Shown here in pieces: positions 1 to 7,170 of a stretch of DNA of 32,211 nt. The position numbers and the translations under genes are program-made. The stretch lies in assembly GCA_014730345.1 (NCBI GenBank), contig WJIJ01000018.1:1-32211 (forward strand), given 5' to 3'. The DNA comes from Candidatus Zixiibacteriota bacterium. GTDB taxonomy: Bacteria; Zixibacteria; MSB-5A5; UM-FILTER-46-8. A model generated the notes under the pieces. That model was not told the origin of the DNA. It saw only the letters and a list, made by a program, of their open reading frames with translations, and searched no databases. Numbering within the stretch: the stretch's first letter is position 1; every line of letters starts with the position of its first letter.

Positions 1-201
1 GCGCAACGTGGCCCGCTGGGCGTCCATCCGGTCGGTAATTCCATCCAAATCAACCTGGTCCTCTAAAAATACAAGCGTTGAAATAACCTGGTCTGTTTCC
101 GCCCCCTGCATAATCTTGTTTAAACCGGAATCAATCTCTCCTGAAAATGATGTACCGGTCAGCAACAACATCATGGTGATTATCAAGGCACATTTCTTCA
201 T
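1..201 (-). CDS. Exported protease-like protein, N-terminal part (cut by window edge)
   Basis: This gene is missing from the ORF track because it runs off the left edge. Reading the minus strand from ATG at 201 gives 67 open codons to base 1. A good AGGAG ribosome site lies about 8 bases upstream. The protein starts with a signal peptide (MKKCALIITMMLLLTGTSFS), followed by residues resembling the pro-region of exported S8 peptidases in this kind of bacterium: a 'VISTLVFLEDQVDLD' strand, then 'DRMDAQRATLR'. The catalytic domain would lie outside the window. Export is well supported. The protease assignment rests only on the pro-region pattern and is tentative. Confidence 0.6.
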   Translation of the reverse strand, partial: MKKCALIITMMLLLTGTSFSGEIDSGLNKIMQGAETDQVISTLVFLEDQVDLDGITDRMDAQRATLR

Positions 202-415
202 GAAAATCTCCTTAAGAAAATTTGTGATTGTATATGGATTGCATGAGTTCATGGCTGAAGAAAAAAATAGACCGTTGCTTTATCTGCGAATGGATAAGCA
301 ATACGGCCTTTGCATAATTAAGATAAAAAATAAACTTCGAATTGTCAATGACAATATTAATACTATTTTTTAAAGAACTATTTTAAATACTGCTATTTAA
401 AACTTTATTTTGCCA
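202..415. other. AT-rich intergenic spacer
   Basis: This spacer lies between two minus-strand genes. I see no convincing ORF, tRNA or strong terminator hairpin. The plus-strand ORF listed across it is a shadow: it reads antisense through the signal peptide of the edge gene. Confidence 0.5.
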
Positions 416-865
416 CTATCGGGCAATATTGAAACTTACCGTGGCGTCTATCCTGTCGATGGCTACCATTTGAATGGGGCAAACCACCATCTCGCACGAC
501 CCCAAATCAGAAAGGGGACCAACATCAACAACAATCTTCCCGGGCTTGAACCGCACGCTTTCGATCGATTCGGTCATATTCGTGCAACCGCCGTAACCGC
601 AACCCCAATAAACCGCTATAATAAATTTATCATCAAAATTTACCGGCGGTTCAATAACCATATCGCCATAATAATTCTTCGAAATGAAATAATCCCATTC
701 ATCCAGATTGCGGATTACCGTTGTACCCTCGTCATCAGGGGTTATATAACGGGCTATATCCAGGTTTTCGAATTCGACATCGTTCCACTTTCCCGGATTA
801 CTGTTGCAGGCACTAAAGCTTAGTACGAGGATAATTAATGTGATAAAGTAAAAGCGGTTTAACAT
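416..865 (-). CDS. Putative lipoprotein with PrcB_C-like domain
   Basis: The likely start is the internal methionine at 865 rather than the track's 949, because it is followed at once by a lipoprotein signal (MLNRFYFITLIILVLSFSAC). The lipobox is imperfect, with Phe at -3. The mature part has the pattern of PrcB C-terminal-type domains: 'VIRNLDEWDYFI', then 'PPVNFDDKFIIAVYWG', then a Gly-rich turn and a strand 'KIVVDVGPL'. The usual Thr-Gly-Gly-Tyr turn is replaced by 'CGYGGC', and four mature cysteines (two in the turn, then 'SCEMVVC') could form disulfides. No clear Shine-Dalgarno is visible. Function is unknown; a periplasmic or membrane-anchored binding role is plausible. The family assignment is by eye and moderate. 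Confidence 0.65.
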   Translation of the reverse strand: MLNRFYFITLIILVLSFSACNSNPGKWNDVEFENLDIARYITPDDEGTTVIRNLDEWDYFISKNYYGDMVIEPPVNFDDKFIIAVYWGCGYGGCTNMTESIESVRFKPGKIVVDVGPLSDLGSCEMVVCPIQMVAIDRIDATVSFNIAR

Positions 866-1018
866 GGCGCGAGTGATTTTCGGGATAGAATACCAAATAT
901 GTAGAATAATTTCTAACCGCAATATAACTATAAGGGGCAATTTAGTCAATTATTTTATTGTTAAAATTGGATAAGGAAAAGCATAGATACAGGAGATAAT
1001 CAGTATGTAAATATACGA

Positions 1019-1309
1019 TTATCCATGCTCCCCATCGAAGTCAAACAGGCGCCATATTTCATCGTATGATGTTAAATCGCCGACAATACGCCTTGTCGGA
1101 GGCGGGTACTCCTTCACCAGAGAAGGAACAGCGACAATTTTATTCGCCTCCGTCTTTTCCGGTTCGGTTTCCACATCAACAACTTCAAATAGCAGTTTGC
1201 CTTCCACTCGTAAATTCAAAGCATAAATTAAATTGGAAACAACCTTTTCGGACGGAGTAGAACTCTTGGAAAAATATAAAGTTAGCTTAACCTGCCCCTT
1301 TTGTCCCAT
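1019..1309 (-). CDS. KaiB-like thioredoxin-fold protein
   Basis: The 96-residue product matches the KaiB family along its length. It has an N-terminal strand 'VKLTLYFSKSSTPSEK', a helix 'VVSNLIYALN', a strand 'FEVVDVETEPE', and the diagnostic block 'IVAVPSLVKEYPPPTRRIVGDL' (KaiB: IVATPTLVK..PPP.RRIIGDL). Family size is about 90-105 residues, so it is full length. In cyanobacteria KaiB switches fold to bind KaiC and competes with the kinase SasA. Outside cyanobacteria, KaiB-like proteins occur without a clock, often near signalling proteins. No kaiC is in the window. The next minus-strand gene upstream is an orphan cheB about 290 bases away. The ATG at 1309 has a G-rich ribosome site (GGGGGCAGG) about 8 bases upstream. 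Confidence 0.85.
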   Translation of the reverse strand: MGQKGQVKLTLYFSKSSTPSEKVVSNLIYALNLRVEGKLLFEVVDVETEPEKTEANKIVAVPSLVKEYPPPTRRIVGDLTSYDEIWRLFDFDGEHG

Positions 1310-1330
1310 AGCTTTGACCTGCCCCCTTTG
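1290..1330. repeat. Imperfect 14-base direct repeat around the kaiB-like start
   Basis: ACCTGCCCCTTTTG (1290-1303) and ACCTGCCCCCTTTG (1317-1330) differ at one position and lie 27 bases apart. On the minus strand one copy carries the ribosome site and the other encodes residues 3-7 of the KaiB-like protein. The motif TTGACCTGCCCCCT also resembles TTGACCTACTCCCCT near 5328, so both may be pieces of a dispersed element. Confidence 0.5.
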
Positions 1331-1597
1331 ATGAAATTAATAACTGTTACTGCGCGTTTATTTGCCCATTTTTGAAGCAACAAATTTACACGTCAAGGCT
1401 ATTACAAACTTCGACACTGTTATCCAAGTCGGAATTATTGGGGCAAATTTATAGAATTTCCCTCGAAATGTTCAAAGTATTATTTTAACTAAACGTTTTT
1501 CCAGTATTTTTGGTGCATTTTATACGTTTTTAATACGAATTAAATTCTACTCGAATAACGAAAGAACCGATAAATATATTTGTTTTAACTGGATTAT

Positions 1598-2722
1598 CTA
1601 AGAATTGCGCGCTTTGGAAACGCCCCCAAGCTTGACCATTGAAGTGAGTTTTACCGCGATAGAATTCAAGGGCAGTGAGAGATCGGATAACCCCGCCGCC
1701 GCTACCTCGCCAGGCATACCGTAGACCACACAGCTTTCCCGGTTCTGGGTAACGCAGAAACAACGACCGTCTTTTTTCATAGCCCTTACTCCTTCGGCGC
1801 CGTCCTTGCCCATCCCTGTTAAAACAACCGCCAAAACATTCCCTATGACCGAGCTGGCGATCGATTTGAACATAACATCCACAGCCGGTTTGCAACCGTG
1901 TACGAAAGCGCCGTCACGAAGGTTAATAACATATCTATAACCAACTCCCTGGGAAATACGGCTTATAATCATATGCCTGCCGCCGGGCGCGAGGTAAACA
2001 TACCCGCTTCTCAGCGTTTCTCCTCCCTGGGCCTCGATTACAAAAAGCCTGGAAATCGAATCGAGACTGGCCGCCAGCGAAGCGGTGAATTTTTCAGGCA
2101 TATGCTGGGTGATAACAATTGGCACAGGAAAATCGGCGGGTAGCAAGGGGATCACTTTTTTTAAAGCTTCCGGCCCCCCGAGAGAGCTTCCTATAGCCAC
2201 AAGTTCATATTTGGAATGCGCCGGCGGCCGGAAATTCGGACTCGCCTTCGGTTCCGGTTTAGGGGGCGCTTTCTTTATGGGAACTGTTTTTATATGGCTT
2301 GCCGACCGGTTTACGCGATAAAGGTCTATTACCGGTTTTAAATACTTGGTGTAGTAGAGAACATTGTGCTGAAGAGTGGTATCCGACGGTTTCCAAATAA
2401 AATACAACGCACCTAACTCAAGGGCTAACTCAGAACTTTTTGTCGATGTATGTTTCCTTACTGAAATCAGGATTACATCAAGGCTCGGTTTAATGCGCTT
2501 GAAATCGGCAATTGCTTTTTTTACATCCCCACCCGTGGAATCGTAATCCATCATAACAATGTCGGGCAAATGCCGTTGAACCATCTTGTAAGCCGATTCT
2601 ACCGACGCTGTTTGGCCGGCAACCACTACCCCCTCGATAGCATTTAAGGCATTTGCCAGTATATTGCGGGAATTTGAATCGGAATCGATTATGAAGAATT
2701 TTACCGGTGCGCGCTCTTTCAT
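1598..2722 (-). CDS. cheB: Chemotaxis-type protein-glutamate methylesterase CheB (orphan)
   Basis: This 374-residue protein has a receiver domain (about 7-125), a Pro/Lys-rich linker (about 140-168) and a CheB methylesterase domain (about 172-365). The catalytic triad is intact: Ser180 in 'AIGSSLGGPEAL', His207 in 'ITQHMPEKF' and Asp307 in 'VLTGMGKDGAEG'. The receiver keeps a phospho-acceptor (Asp59 in 'DIVMMDYDS'), Ser87 and Lys111, but its acidic pocket is 'IDSDS' rather than Asp-Asp. CheB normally demethylates or deamidates chemoreceptors once phosphorylated by CheA. No cheA, cheR or receptor gene is present here, so its target is unknown. The start at 2722 lacks a clear Shine-Dalgarno. 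The receiver is closely related to the adjacent short gene. Confidence 0.93.
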   Translation of the reverse strand: MKERAPVKFFIIDSDSNSRNILANALNAIEGVVVAGQTASVESAYKMVQRHLPDIVMMDYDSTGGDVKKAIADFKRIKPSLDVILISVRKHTSTKSSELALELGALYFIWKPSDTTLQHNVLYYTKYLKPVIDLYRVNRSASHIKTVPIKKAPPKPEPKASPNFRPPAHSKYELVAIGSSLGGPEALKKVIPLLPADFPVPIVITQHMPEKFTASLAASLDSISRLFVIEAQGGETLRSGYVYLAPGGRHMIISRISQGVGYRYVINLRDGAFVHGCKPAVDVMFKSIASSVIGNVLAVVLTGMGKDGAEGVRAMKKDGRCFCVTQNRESCVVYGMPGEVAAAGLSDLSLPLNSIAVKLTSMVKLGGVSKARNS

Positions 2723-2884
2723 AATTAGTGCATGAAGTTAGTGATCTTGTTCCCCATCAATTTTACTTCCGAGTGAAAGGCTATAATGCCCGCCCTGAAG
2801 CCAATATTATTTAAATCGGAAAAATAAAACTCTAACTTGAGAAAAATGAAATTTTGAGCAAATCCACGTCAGATGATGCCGGCA

Positions 2885-3313
2885 TTACTTCGCCGGTTGT
2901 CCGATACGGTAAAGGTCTATAACCGGTTTCAAATAACGGTGGTAATATTTTATGTTATGCTGAAGTTTACTTCCATCGGCCTTCTTGATAAAATACATCG
3001 CCCCCAGCTCCAACGCCTTCTGGGAACTTTCCGCAGATGTCGCCCTTGTCTCTGAAACAAGGATTATCTCAATATCCTTATTGATTCTCCTGATCTCCTG
3101 CAATGCCCTCTGAACATTCCTGGTAATCATTTCATAATTTAACAAAACAATATCCGGGTTTCGGCCTGCCATACTAACCAAACCGAGCTGGAGCGACGAC
3201 GCACTGCCGATTACCTCGGCATAGTCTATCGAGTTAATCGCCTGGGTTAACTCGCTTTCGGACATCATATCCGATTCAATTATAAAAAATTTTATATCTC
3301 TTCTTTTTCGCAA
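2885..3313 (-). CDS. Stand-alone pseudo-receiver, paralogue of the CheB N-terminus
   Basis: The 142 residues align without gaps to the receiver and linker start of the neighbouring CheB. Shared features are 'KFFII.SD' near the start, 'PDIV' before the acceptor site, Ser87, and the unusual tail 'LQHN.(K/L)YY..YLKPVIDLYR'. The acceptor aspartate is Asn59 here ('DIVLLNYEM'), and the residue after conserved Lys111 is Ala in place of Pro. It should therefore not be phosphorylated in the standard way. The gene ends where CheB continues into its methylesterase domain. The start is TTG at 3313 with a GGGAATAGG ribosome site. The two genes lie 162 bases apart in the same direction and may be co-transcribed. 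A decoy or partner role toward CheB is an inference. Confidence 0.85.
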   Translation of the reverse strand: MRKRRDIKFFIIESDMMSESELTQAINSIDYAEVIGSASSLQLGLVSMAGRNPDIVLLNYEMITRNVQRALQEIRRINKDIEIILVSETRATSAESSQKALELGAMYFIKKADGSKLQHNIKYYHRYLKPVIDLYRIGQPAK

Positions 3314-3485
3314 TGAACCTATTCCCGTTTAGTTATTGTTATAATTCCTACAGTTATTATAAACATCGGCAAATTATCCCCCTCGTTAAAATGTAATTAT
3401 AAAAATGTTGAAATTTAGGGATGGGAATCCAACATCTCTGACTCAAACGCTCAAAAAAATGTATATCATTAATGCGTAATTCAGC

Positions 3486-3521
3486 ACAAAAAAACGGGCG
3501 TCAACCTAAAATGTTGACGCC
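3486..3521 (-). terminator. Rho-independent terminator of the GyrI-like lipoprotein gene
   Basis: On the minus strand the hairpin GGCGTCAAC / GTTGACGCC (9 base pairs, 7-base loop) is followed by CG and a run of eight T. It lies about 45 bases after the stop codon of the upstream minus-strand gene. Confidence 0.85.
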
Positions 3522-3566
3522 TTGATTAAAAACTTCCATAACGATCGGCGGACGGCTATCAAACTG

Positions 3567-4184
3567 TTAATGCCCAGAACCCTCGGCGTGGCCGCCTTCC
3601 TCACCGCCTATTTCCTCGACCGGAATGCGAATCTCGGTAACATACTCGCTGTCAGGAATTTCGGGACCGAACTTAATCATGTGTTCATACATCGGGCCCA
3701 CTGGACGGTAATTATGCTGTACCACCCAGCCGTAAACATCATCGTACTGTTCGACAATCTCCTCAAACGGCCCTACCAGCCGAACCGACGCCGCGGTCAT
3801 CTCCGGTATCTCTTTGACCGGATGTTCTTTATCGCCCGTGTAATCTTCGGGAACCATTACGGCCATCTCCGCGCGGCAACTCTCCGGCGGGGTCATTTCA
3901 GGATCATCATAGTATATACCGATAAACAACGGTGTTGCCGCCTGGGGTACATTCTGCATAGCCCACATAGCAAAAGCCTCCCACTCGTCGCCGCTTTCCT
4001 CGTAAGGTCCCATATATTCCTCGTAGGCAACCCTGATAGGCGGATAATGCTTTACCTGGATATCCATGCCCGGAACGCTGTAACCCTCATCGGCTTGCTG
4101 TTCCTTTTCACCGCCCCCTCCACAGGCGAAACTTAACGCGACCGCGACCATTAATGCGAAAATTAAAAATTTGTTATAACGCAC
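3567..4184 (-). CDS. Lipoprotein with GyrI-like (effector-binding) domain
   Basis: The product begins with a lipoprotein signal ending at Cys21 (MRYNKFLIFALMVAVALSFAC), followed by a Gly/Glu-rich linker. The body (about 45-190) resembles a GyrI-like/AraC effector-binding domain, a small-molecule-binding SHS2-type fold with two similar halves. Supporting segments are 'VAYEEYMGPYEES', 'PLFIGIYYDDPEMTPPESCRAEMAVMV', 'AASVRLVGPFEEIVEQYDDVYGWV' and a final 'YVTEIRIPVEE'. The tail is Gly/Glu/His-rich. The start is GTG at 4184 with GAGGAGG four bases upstream. Such domains usually occur in cytoplasmic regulators, so a membrane-anchored copy is less common. It is monocistronic, with its own terminator. 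The ligand is unknown. Confidence 0.8.
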   Translation of the reverse strand: MRYNKFLIFALMVAVALSFACGGGGEKEQQADEGYSVPGMDIQVKHYPPIRVAYEEYMGPYEESGDEWEAFAMWAMQNVPQAATPLFIGIYYDDPEMTPPESCRAEMAVMVPEDYTGDKEHPVKEIPEMTAASVRLVGPFEEIVEQYDDVYGWVVQHNYRPVGPMYEHMIKFGPEIPDSEYVTEIRIPVEEIGGEEGGHAEGSGH

Positions 4185-4328
4185 ATTTCCTCCTCAGTTA
4201 ATGATTTCCGCTAAACTAAATTATTGGCGCGCAACAGTCAACAACTTTATTACCTATAATTATAAGTCATTATCCTACTTAAAATAAGCTATTTTGTGAA
4301 AAAAATCACAGAAAATCTCATTTTTAAC

Positions 4329-4357
4329 TTGACAATTTTAATAATGAACACTAATTT
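4329..4357 (+). promoter_or_regulatory. Candidate promoter of the Rrf2 regulator and iscU
   Basis: TTGACA at 4329 is a perfect -35 box. A weak -10 (TAATTT, 4352) follows 17 bases later, about 40 bases before the ATG. Two AGTCC copies downstream (near 4358 and 4371) could be part of an operator, but they are not palindromic. Confidence 0.4.
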
Positions 4358-4395
4358 AGTCCACGTTAAAGTCCGACAATTAAAATGAGGATTAG

Positions 4396-4824
4396 ATGAG
4401 GTTATCGAGAAAAGGTGATTACGCTTTACGGGCGGTTATCCAGCTGGCTTTGAGCGAGGGTATTCCCAGGTCGATTACCCATGTCTCCAATGCCGGAGGA
4501 ATCCCCCGTAATTTCGCCGCCAAAATCCTCAAAGAGTTGACTGACGCCGGATTATTGAAATCATATCCCGGCAAAACCGGCGGGTACACATTGAAGAAAA
4601 TGCCGGAGAATATAAGTTTCCGGGAAATAATCGAGGCGGTTGAAGGGCCGATTGTGATAAACCGTTGTCTCGATGAAACCGGGGACTGTGCGCGGATGAG
4701 CATTTGCAGGATGTATAACGCATGGAAAAACACCCAGGAGAAAATGCTGGGCCTGCTGGATGATGTTAAAATCGGCGATGTTATAACGCCGGAGGCCGTG
4801 CCATTTGAAGTTGAAGATGTTTAA
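4396..4824 (+). CDS. Rrf2-family iron-sulfur transcription regulator (IscR-like)
   Basis: The 142-residue protein has the Rrf2 winged helix (about 1-75: 'MRLSRKGDYALRAVIQLAL', then 'GGIPRNFAAKILKELTDAGLLKSYPG'), a 'GGYTL' wing and the dimer helix. Three cysteines (Cys91, Cys98, Cys104 in 'CLDETGDCARMSIC') sit almost exactly where IscR holds its [2Fe-2S] cluster (92, 98, 104). It is therefore likely a cluster-sensing repressor or activator. The start is ATG at 4396 with GAGG five bases upstream. The iscU gene follows after 19 bases, which suggests it regulates cluster assembly and probably its own operon. Confidence 0.92.
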   Translation: MRLSRKGDYALRAVIQLALSEGIPRSITHVSNAGGIPRNFAAKILKELTDAGLLKSYPGKTGGYTLKKMPENISFREIIEAVEGPIVINRCLDETGDCARMSICRMYNAWKNTQEKMLGLLDDVKIGDVITPEAVPFEVEDV

Positions 4825-4843
4825 TATTAAATAGGAGAAGTTC

Positions 4844-5239
4844 ATGGGAGCCTTGGGACCATATAATGAAACGGTAATGGAACATTTCAGCAACCCCCGC
4901 AACATGGGTGAACTCGACGGCGCCAACGCGGTGGGGGATGTCGGCAACCCGGCATGCGGCGATATGATGCGCCTTTACCTGAAAATCGAGGACGGCAAAA
5001 TTGCCGACGCCAAATTTAAAACCTTCGGCTGTGGGGCGGCTATCGCGTCATCATCGATGTTAACCGAGATTATCAAGGGTATGACCATCGAGGAAGCTAA
5101 AAAGGTTACCAACGAGCAGGTCAATGAGCAGTTAGGTGGATTACCGCCGGTTAAAATACATTGCTCGTTGATGGCCGAAGAAGCTTTGAAGGCGGCATTT
5201 GAAAACTACGAGAAGGAGGCGGCTAAGAAAGCATCGTAG
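4844..5239 (+). CDS. iscU: Iron-sulfur cluster assembly scaffold IscU/NifU-N
   Basis: This 131-residue scaffold protein assembles [2Fe-2S] clusters from cysteine-desulfurase sulfur and passes them to target proteins. The three ligand cysteines are present: Cys38 in 'GNPACGD' with the regulatory Asp40, Cys63 in 'FGCGAA', and Cys107 in 'KIHCSL'. The chaperone-recognition motif LPPVK precedes the third cysteine ('GGLPPVKIHC'). It has a good AGGAGA ribosome site and follows the IscR-like regulator directly. No cysteine desulfurase, hscA/hscB or ferredoxin gene accompanies it. The Asp next to the first cysteine favours IscU-type over SufU-type in my reading, although NifU-N names are used interchangeably. 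Confidence 0.93.
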   Translation: MGALGPYNETVMEHFSNPRNMGELDGANAVGDVGNPACGDMMRLYLKIEDGKIADAKFKTFGCGAAIASSSMLTEIIKGMTIEEAKKVTNEQVNEQLGGLPPVKIHCSLMAEEALKAAFENYEKEAAKKAS

Positions 5240-5276
5240 AAGTTTCAATCATAATTTGCCAGCCATAATAATTTAA

Positions 5277-5304
5277 AACCGCCCGCATCTCCGGGCGGTT
5301 TTTT
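5277..5304 (+). terminator. Rho-independent terminator after iscU
   Basis: AACCGCCCG / CGGGCGGTT (9 base pairs, 6-base loop) is followed by a T-run, about 38 bases after the iscU stop. Confidence 0.9.
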
Positions 5305-5308
5305 AATA

Positions 5309-5425
5309 GTCAAGACCACAGAGGGTCTTGACCTACTCCCCTGACGCGTATTCCGGGCGGGTGGGGACACACGCCGGGCACGGTATATTTCGCAGGGCGA
5401 ATCGGGACAACAAAGAACCCCAGCC
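5309..5425. repeat. Palindrome and possible dispersed-repeat remnant
   Basis: GTCAAGACC / GGTCTTGAC (9 base pairs, 6-base loop, 5309-5332) has no T-run. It is followed by a GC-rich non-coding stretch (GGGCGGGTGGGGACAC and on) whose composition differs from the surrounding AT-rich spacers. It resembles intergenic REP/MITE-type debris. No ORF fits it. Confidence 0.4.
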
Positions 5426-5449
5426 CAATTACACATACTCAATTGAATG

Positions 5450-5478
5450 AAAAACGGCCAGTCCCTGAGAACCGGCCG
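5450..5478 (-). terminator. Rho-independent terminator after pckA
   Basis: On the minus strand CGGCCGGT / ACTGGCCG (8 base pairs with one G-T wobble, 8-base loop) is followed by TTTTTC. It lies about 30 bases after the pckA stop and so ends the likely three-gene operon. Confidence 0.8.
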
Positions 5479-5506
5479 CTTCATATATCAATTGTAATCG
5501 ATGTAC

Positions 5507-7138
5507 CTACGCCCCAACGTCCGCGCTTTCGTATATCGGGCCGGCTTTTTTGACATCCCCGGTAGCCCGGTCCTCGAAGTCTTTGAAATTGGCACGGAAT
5601 AAACCGACAAGCTCGGCCGCTTTGCGGTCGTAGGCTTCCTTGTCTTTCCAGGTATCCCTCGGTTTAAGGACTTCTGAGGGAATTCCCGGAGCCGATTTGG
5701 GAACCTGCACGCCAAAGACCGGATCGGTTTCCATCTCCACATCGCGAAGATTGCCTTCAAGAGCGGCATTGACCAGCGCGCGTGTATACTTAATTTCCAT
5801 GCGGTGTCCTTCGCCATAAGGTCCGCCGGTCCATCCGGTATTAACCAGCCAGCAGTCAACATTGTGTTCCTTGATCTTTTTGGCAAGCAATTCGGCGTAC
5901 GAAAAGGGGTGCAGAACCATAAACGGAGCCCCGAAACAAGCCGAGAATGTCGCCTGCGGTTCAGTAATCCCCGATTCGGTCCCGGCGAGTTTCGCGGTAT
6001 AGCCGGATAGGAAATGATACATCGCCTGTTCGGGAGTGAGTTTGGCGATAGGAGGCATTATCCCGAAGGCATCGGCGGTAAGCATAATGATATTCTTCGG
6101 GTGGTCGCCCCAGCTTTCCTCGAGAGCGTTGGGAATATGCGAAAGCGGGTATCCGGCGCGGGTATTCTCGGTGAGAGAATCGTCATCGAGATCCAGCCTG
6201 CGGGTAACCGGGTCCATAGCCACATTTTCGAGAATCGTTCCGAACTTTCGGGTAGTATCGTAAATTTCCGGTTCTGATTCCCTGGACAGCCGGATAACCT
6301 TGGCGTAACAGCCTCCTTCGAAATTGAATATTCCCCGATCACTCCAGCCGTGCTCATCATCGCCGATAAGTTTCCTGTCGGGGACCGATGACAGCGTGGT
6401 TTTGCCGGTGCCGGACAGCCCGAAGAAGAGGGCGACATCGCCATCGGCGCCAACATTTGCCGAGCAGTGCATGGTCATAACTTCTTCCTGGGGCAGACGG
6501 TAGTTCATAACGGTGAATACAGATTTTTTAATTTCGCCGCCATAACCGGTACCGCCGATAAGCACCATCTTTTTACCCAGGTTAAGGATAATGAAAGTTT
6601 CCGAAGCGGTGCCGTCGAGTTCGGGTACGGCATTGAAATTAGGGACATGCAGGATGGTCAATTCGGGAACATGGCTGGGCAGTTCCTCCGGTTCGGCCTG
6701 GATCAGGAGGTTGCGGGCGAAGAGATTATGCCAGGCGTTTTCGGTAACCACCCTAACCGGCATACGGTAATCGGGATCATAGCCGGCGTAGCAATCCTGT
6801 ATATACAGGTCCCGTCCCTGCAGGTATGCCTGCAAACGATGGAACAGGCGGTCGAAATTCTGCTGGGGGAATGGGTGGTTGACCTTTCCCCACCATACAT
6901 GTTCTTTACTCGTCGGTTCTTCGACAATAAACTTGTCTTTCGCGGCTCTGCCGGTATGCTGTCCGGTGCGCACAACTACCGGGCCCATGTGGGCTATAGC
7001 GCCCTCGCGCCGGCGTACTATCTGTTCATATAAACTCGGCGTATTCAAATTCCAGTACAGGCGTCCGGGATTTGTGATGCCGTGATTTTCTAAACCATAA
7101 GTGCTTTTAAGCATCTTGTGAATCATATAAGTCCCCAT
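5507..7138 (-). CDS. pckA: Phosphoenolpyruvate carboxykinase (ATP)
   Basis: This cytoplasmic enzyme interconverts oxaloacetate plus ATP and phosphoenolpyruvate plus CO2 plus ADP. The 543-residue length is normal for the ATP-dependent family. Visible signatures are the substrate Arg in 'VVVRTGQHTGR' (Arg57), 'GGTGYGGEIKKS' with active-site lysines (about 196-206), His224 in 'MTMHCSAN', the kinase-1a P-loop 'GLSGTGKTT' (240-248), and the metal site 'IGDDEHGW' (258-265). No strong ribosome site precedes ATG 7138; an in-frame ATG four codons later has GGGG upstream and could be the true start. It follows pfkA by 32 bases. With sdhCAB in the window, it could work in the carboxylating, ATP-yielding direction toward succinate, or in gluconeogenesis. 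Confidence 0.97.
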   Translation of the reverse strand: MGTYMIHKMLKSTYGLENHGITNPGRLYWNLNTPSLYEQIVRRREGAIAHMGPVVVRTGQHTGRAAKDKFIVEEPTSKEHVWWGKVNHPFPQQNFDRLFHRLQAYLQGRDLYIQDCYAGYDPDYRMPVRVVTENAWHNLFARNLLIQAEPEELPSHVPELTILHVPNFNAVPELDGTASETFIILNLGKKMVLIGGTGYGGEIKKSVFTVMNYRLPQEEVMTMHCSANVGADGDVALFFGLSGTGKTTLSSVPDRKLIGDDEHGWSDRGIFNFEGGCYAKVIRLSRESEPEIYDTTRKFGTILENVAMDPVTRRLDLDDDSLTENTRAGYPLSHIPNALEESWGDHPKNIIMLTADAFGIMPPIAKLTPEQAMYHFLSGYTAKLAGTESGITEPQATFSACFGAPFMVLHPFSYAELLAKKIKEHNVDCWLVNTGWTGGPYGEGHRMEIKYTRALVNAALEGNLRDVEMETDPVFGVQVPKSAPGIPSEVLKPRDTWKDKEAYDRKAAELVGLFRANFKDFEDRATGDVKKAGPIYESADVGA

Positions 7139-7170
7139 AATTTGAGGTTTTTGATTGTTGACTAATTCTA

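Noticed and set aside
410-823. Plus-strand ORF of 137 residues
   Set aside because: It is antisense to the PrcB_C-like lipoprotein, which has a signal sequence and a protein-like pattern; this frame has neither.
1310-1597. Possible promoter or small gene upstream of the kaiB-like gene
   Set aside because: Only a TTGACG with a poor -10 box was found, and no ORF carries a ribosome site.
1530-1895. Minus-strand ORF overlapping the cheB 3' end
   Set aside because: It is an out-of-frame shadow; cheB is complete in its own frame, so there is no frameshift.
6467-7033. Plus-strand ORF of 188 residues
   Set aside because: It lies antisense inside pckA with no ribosome site; pckA is certain.
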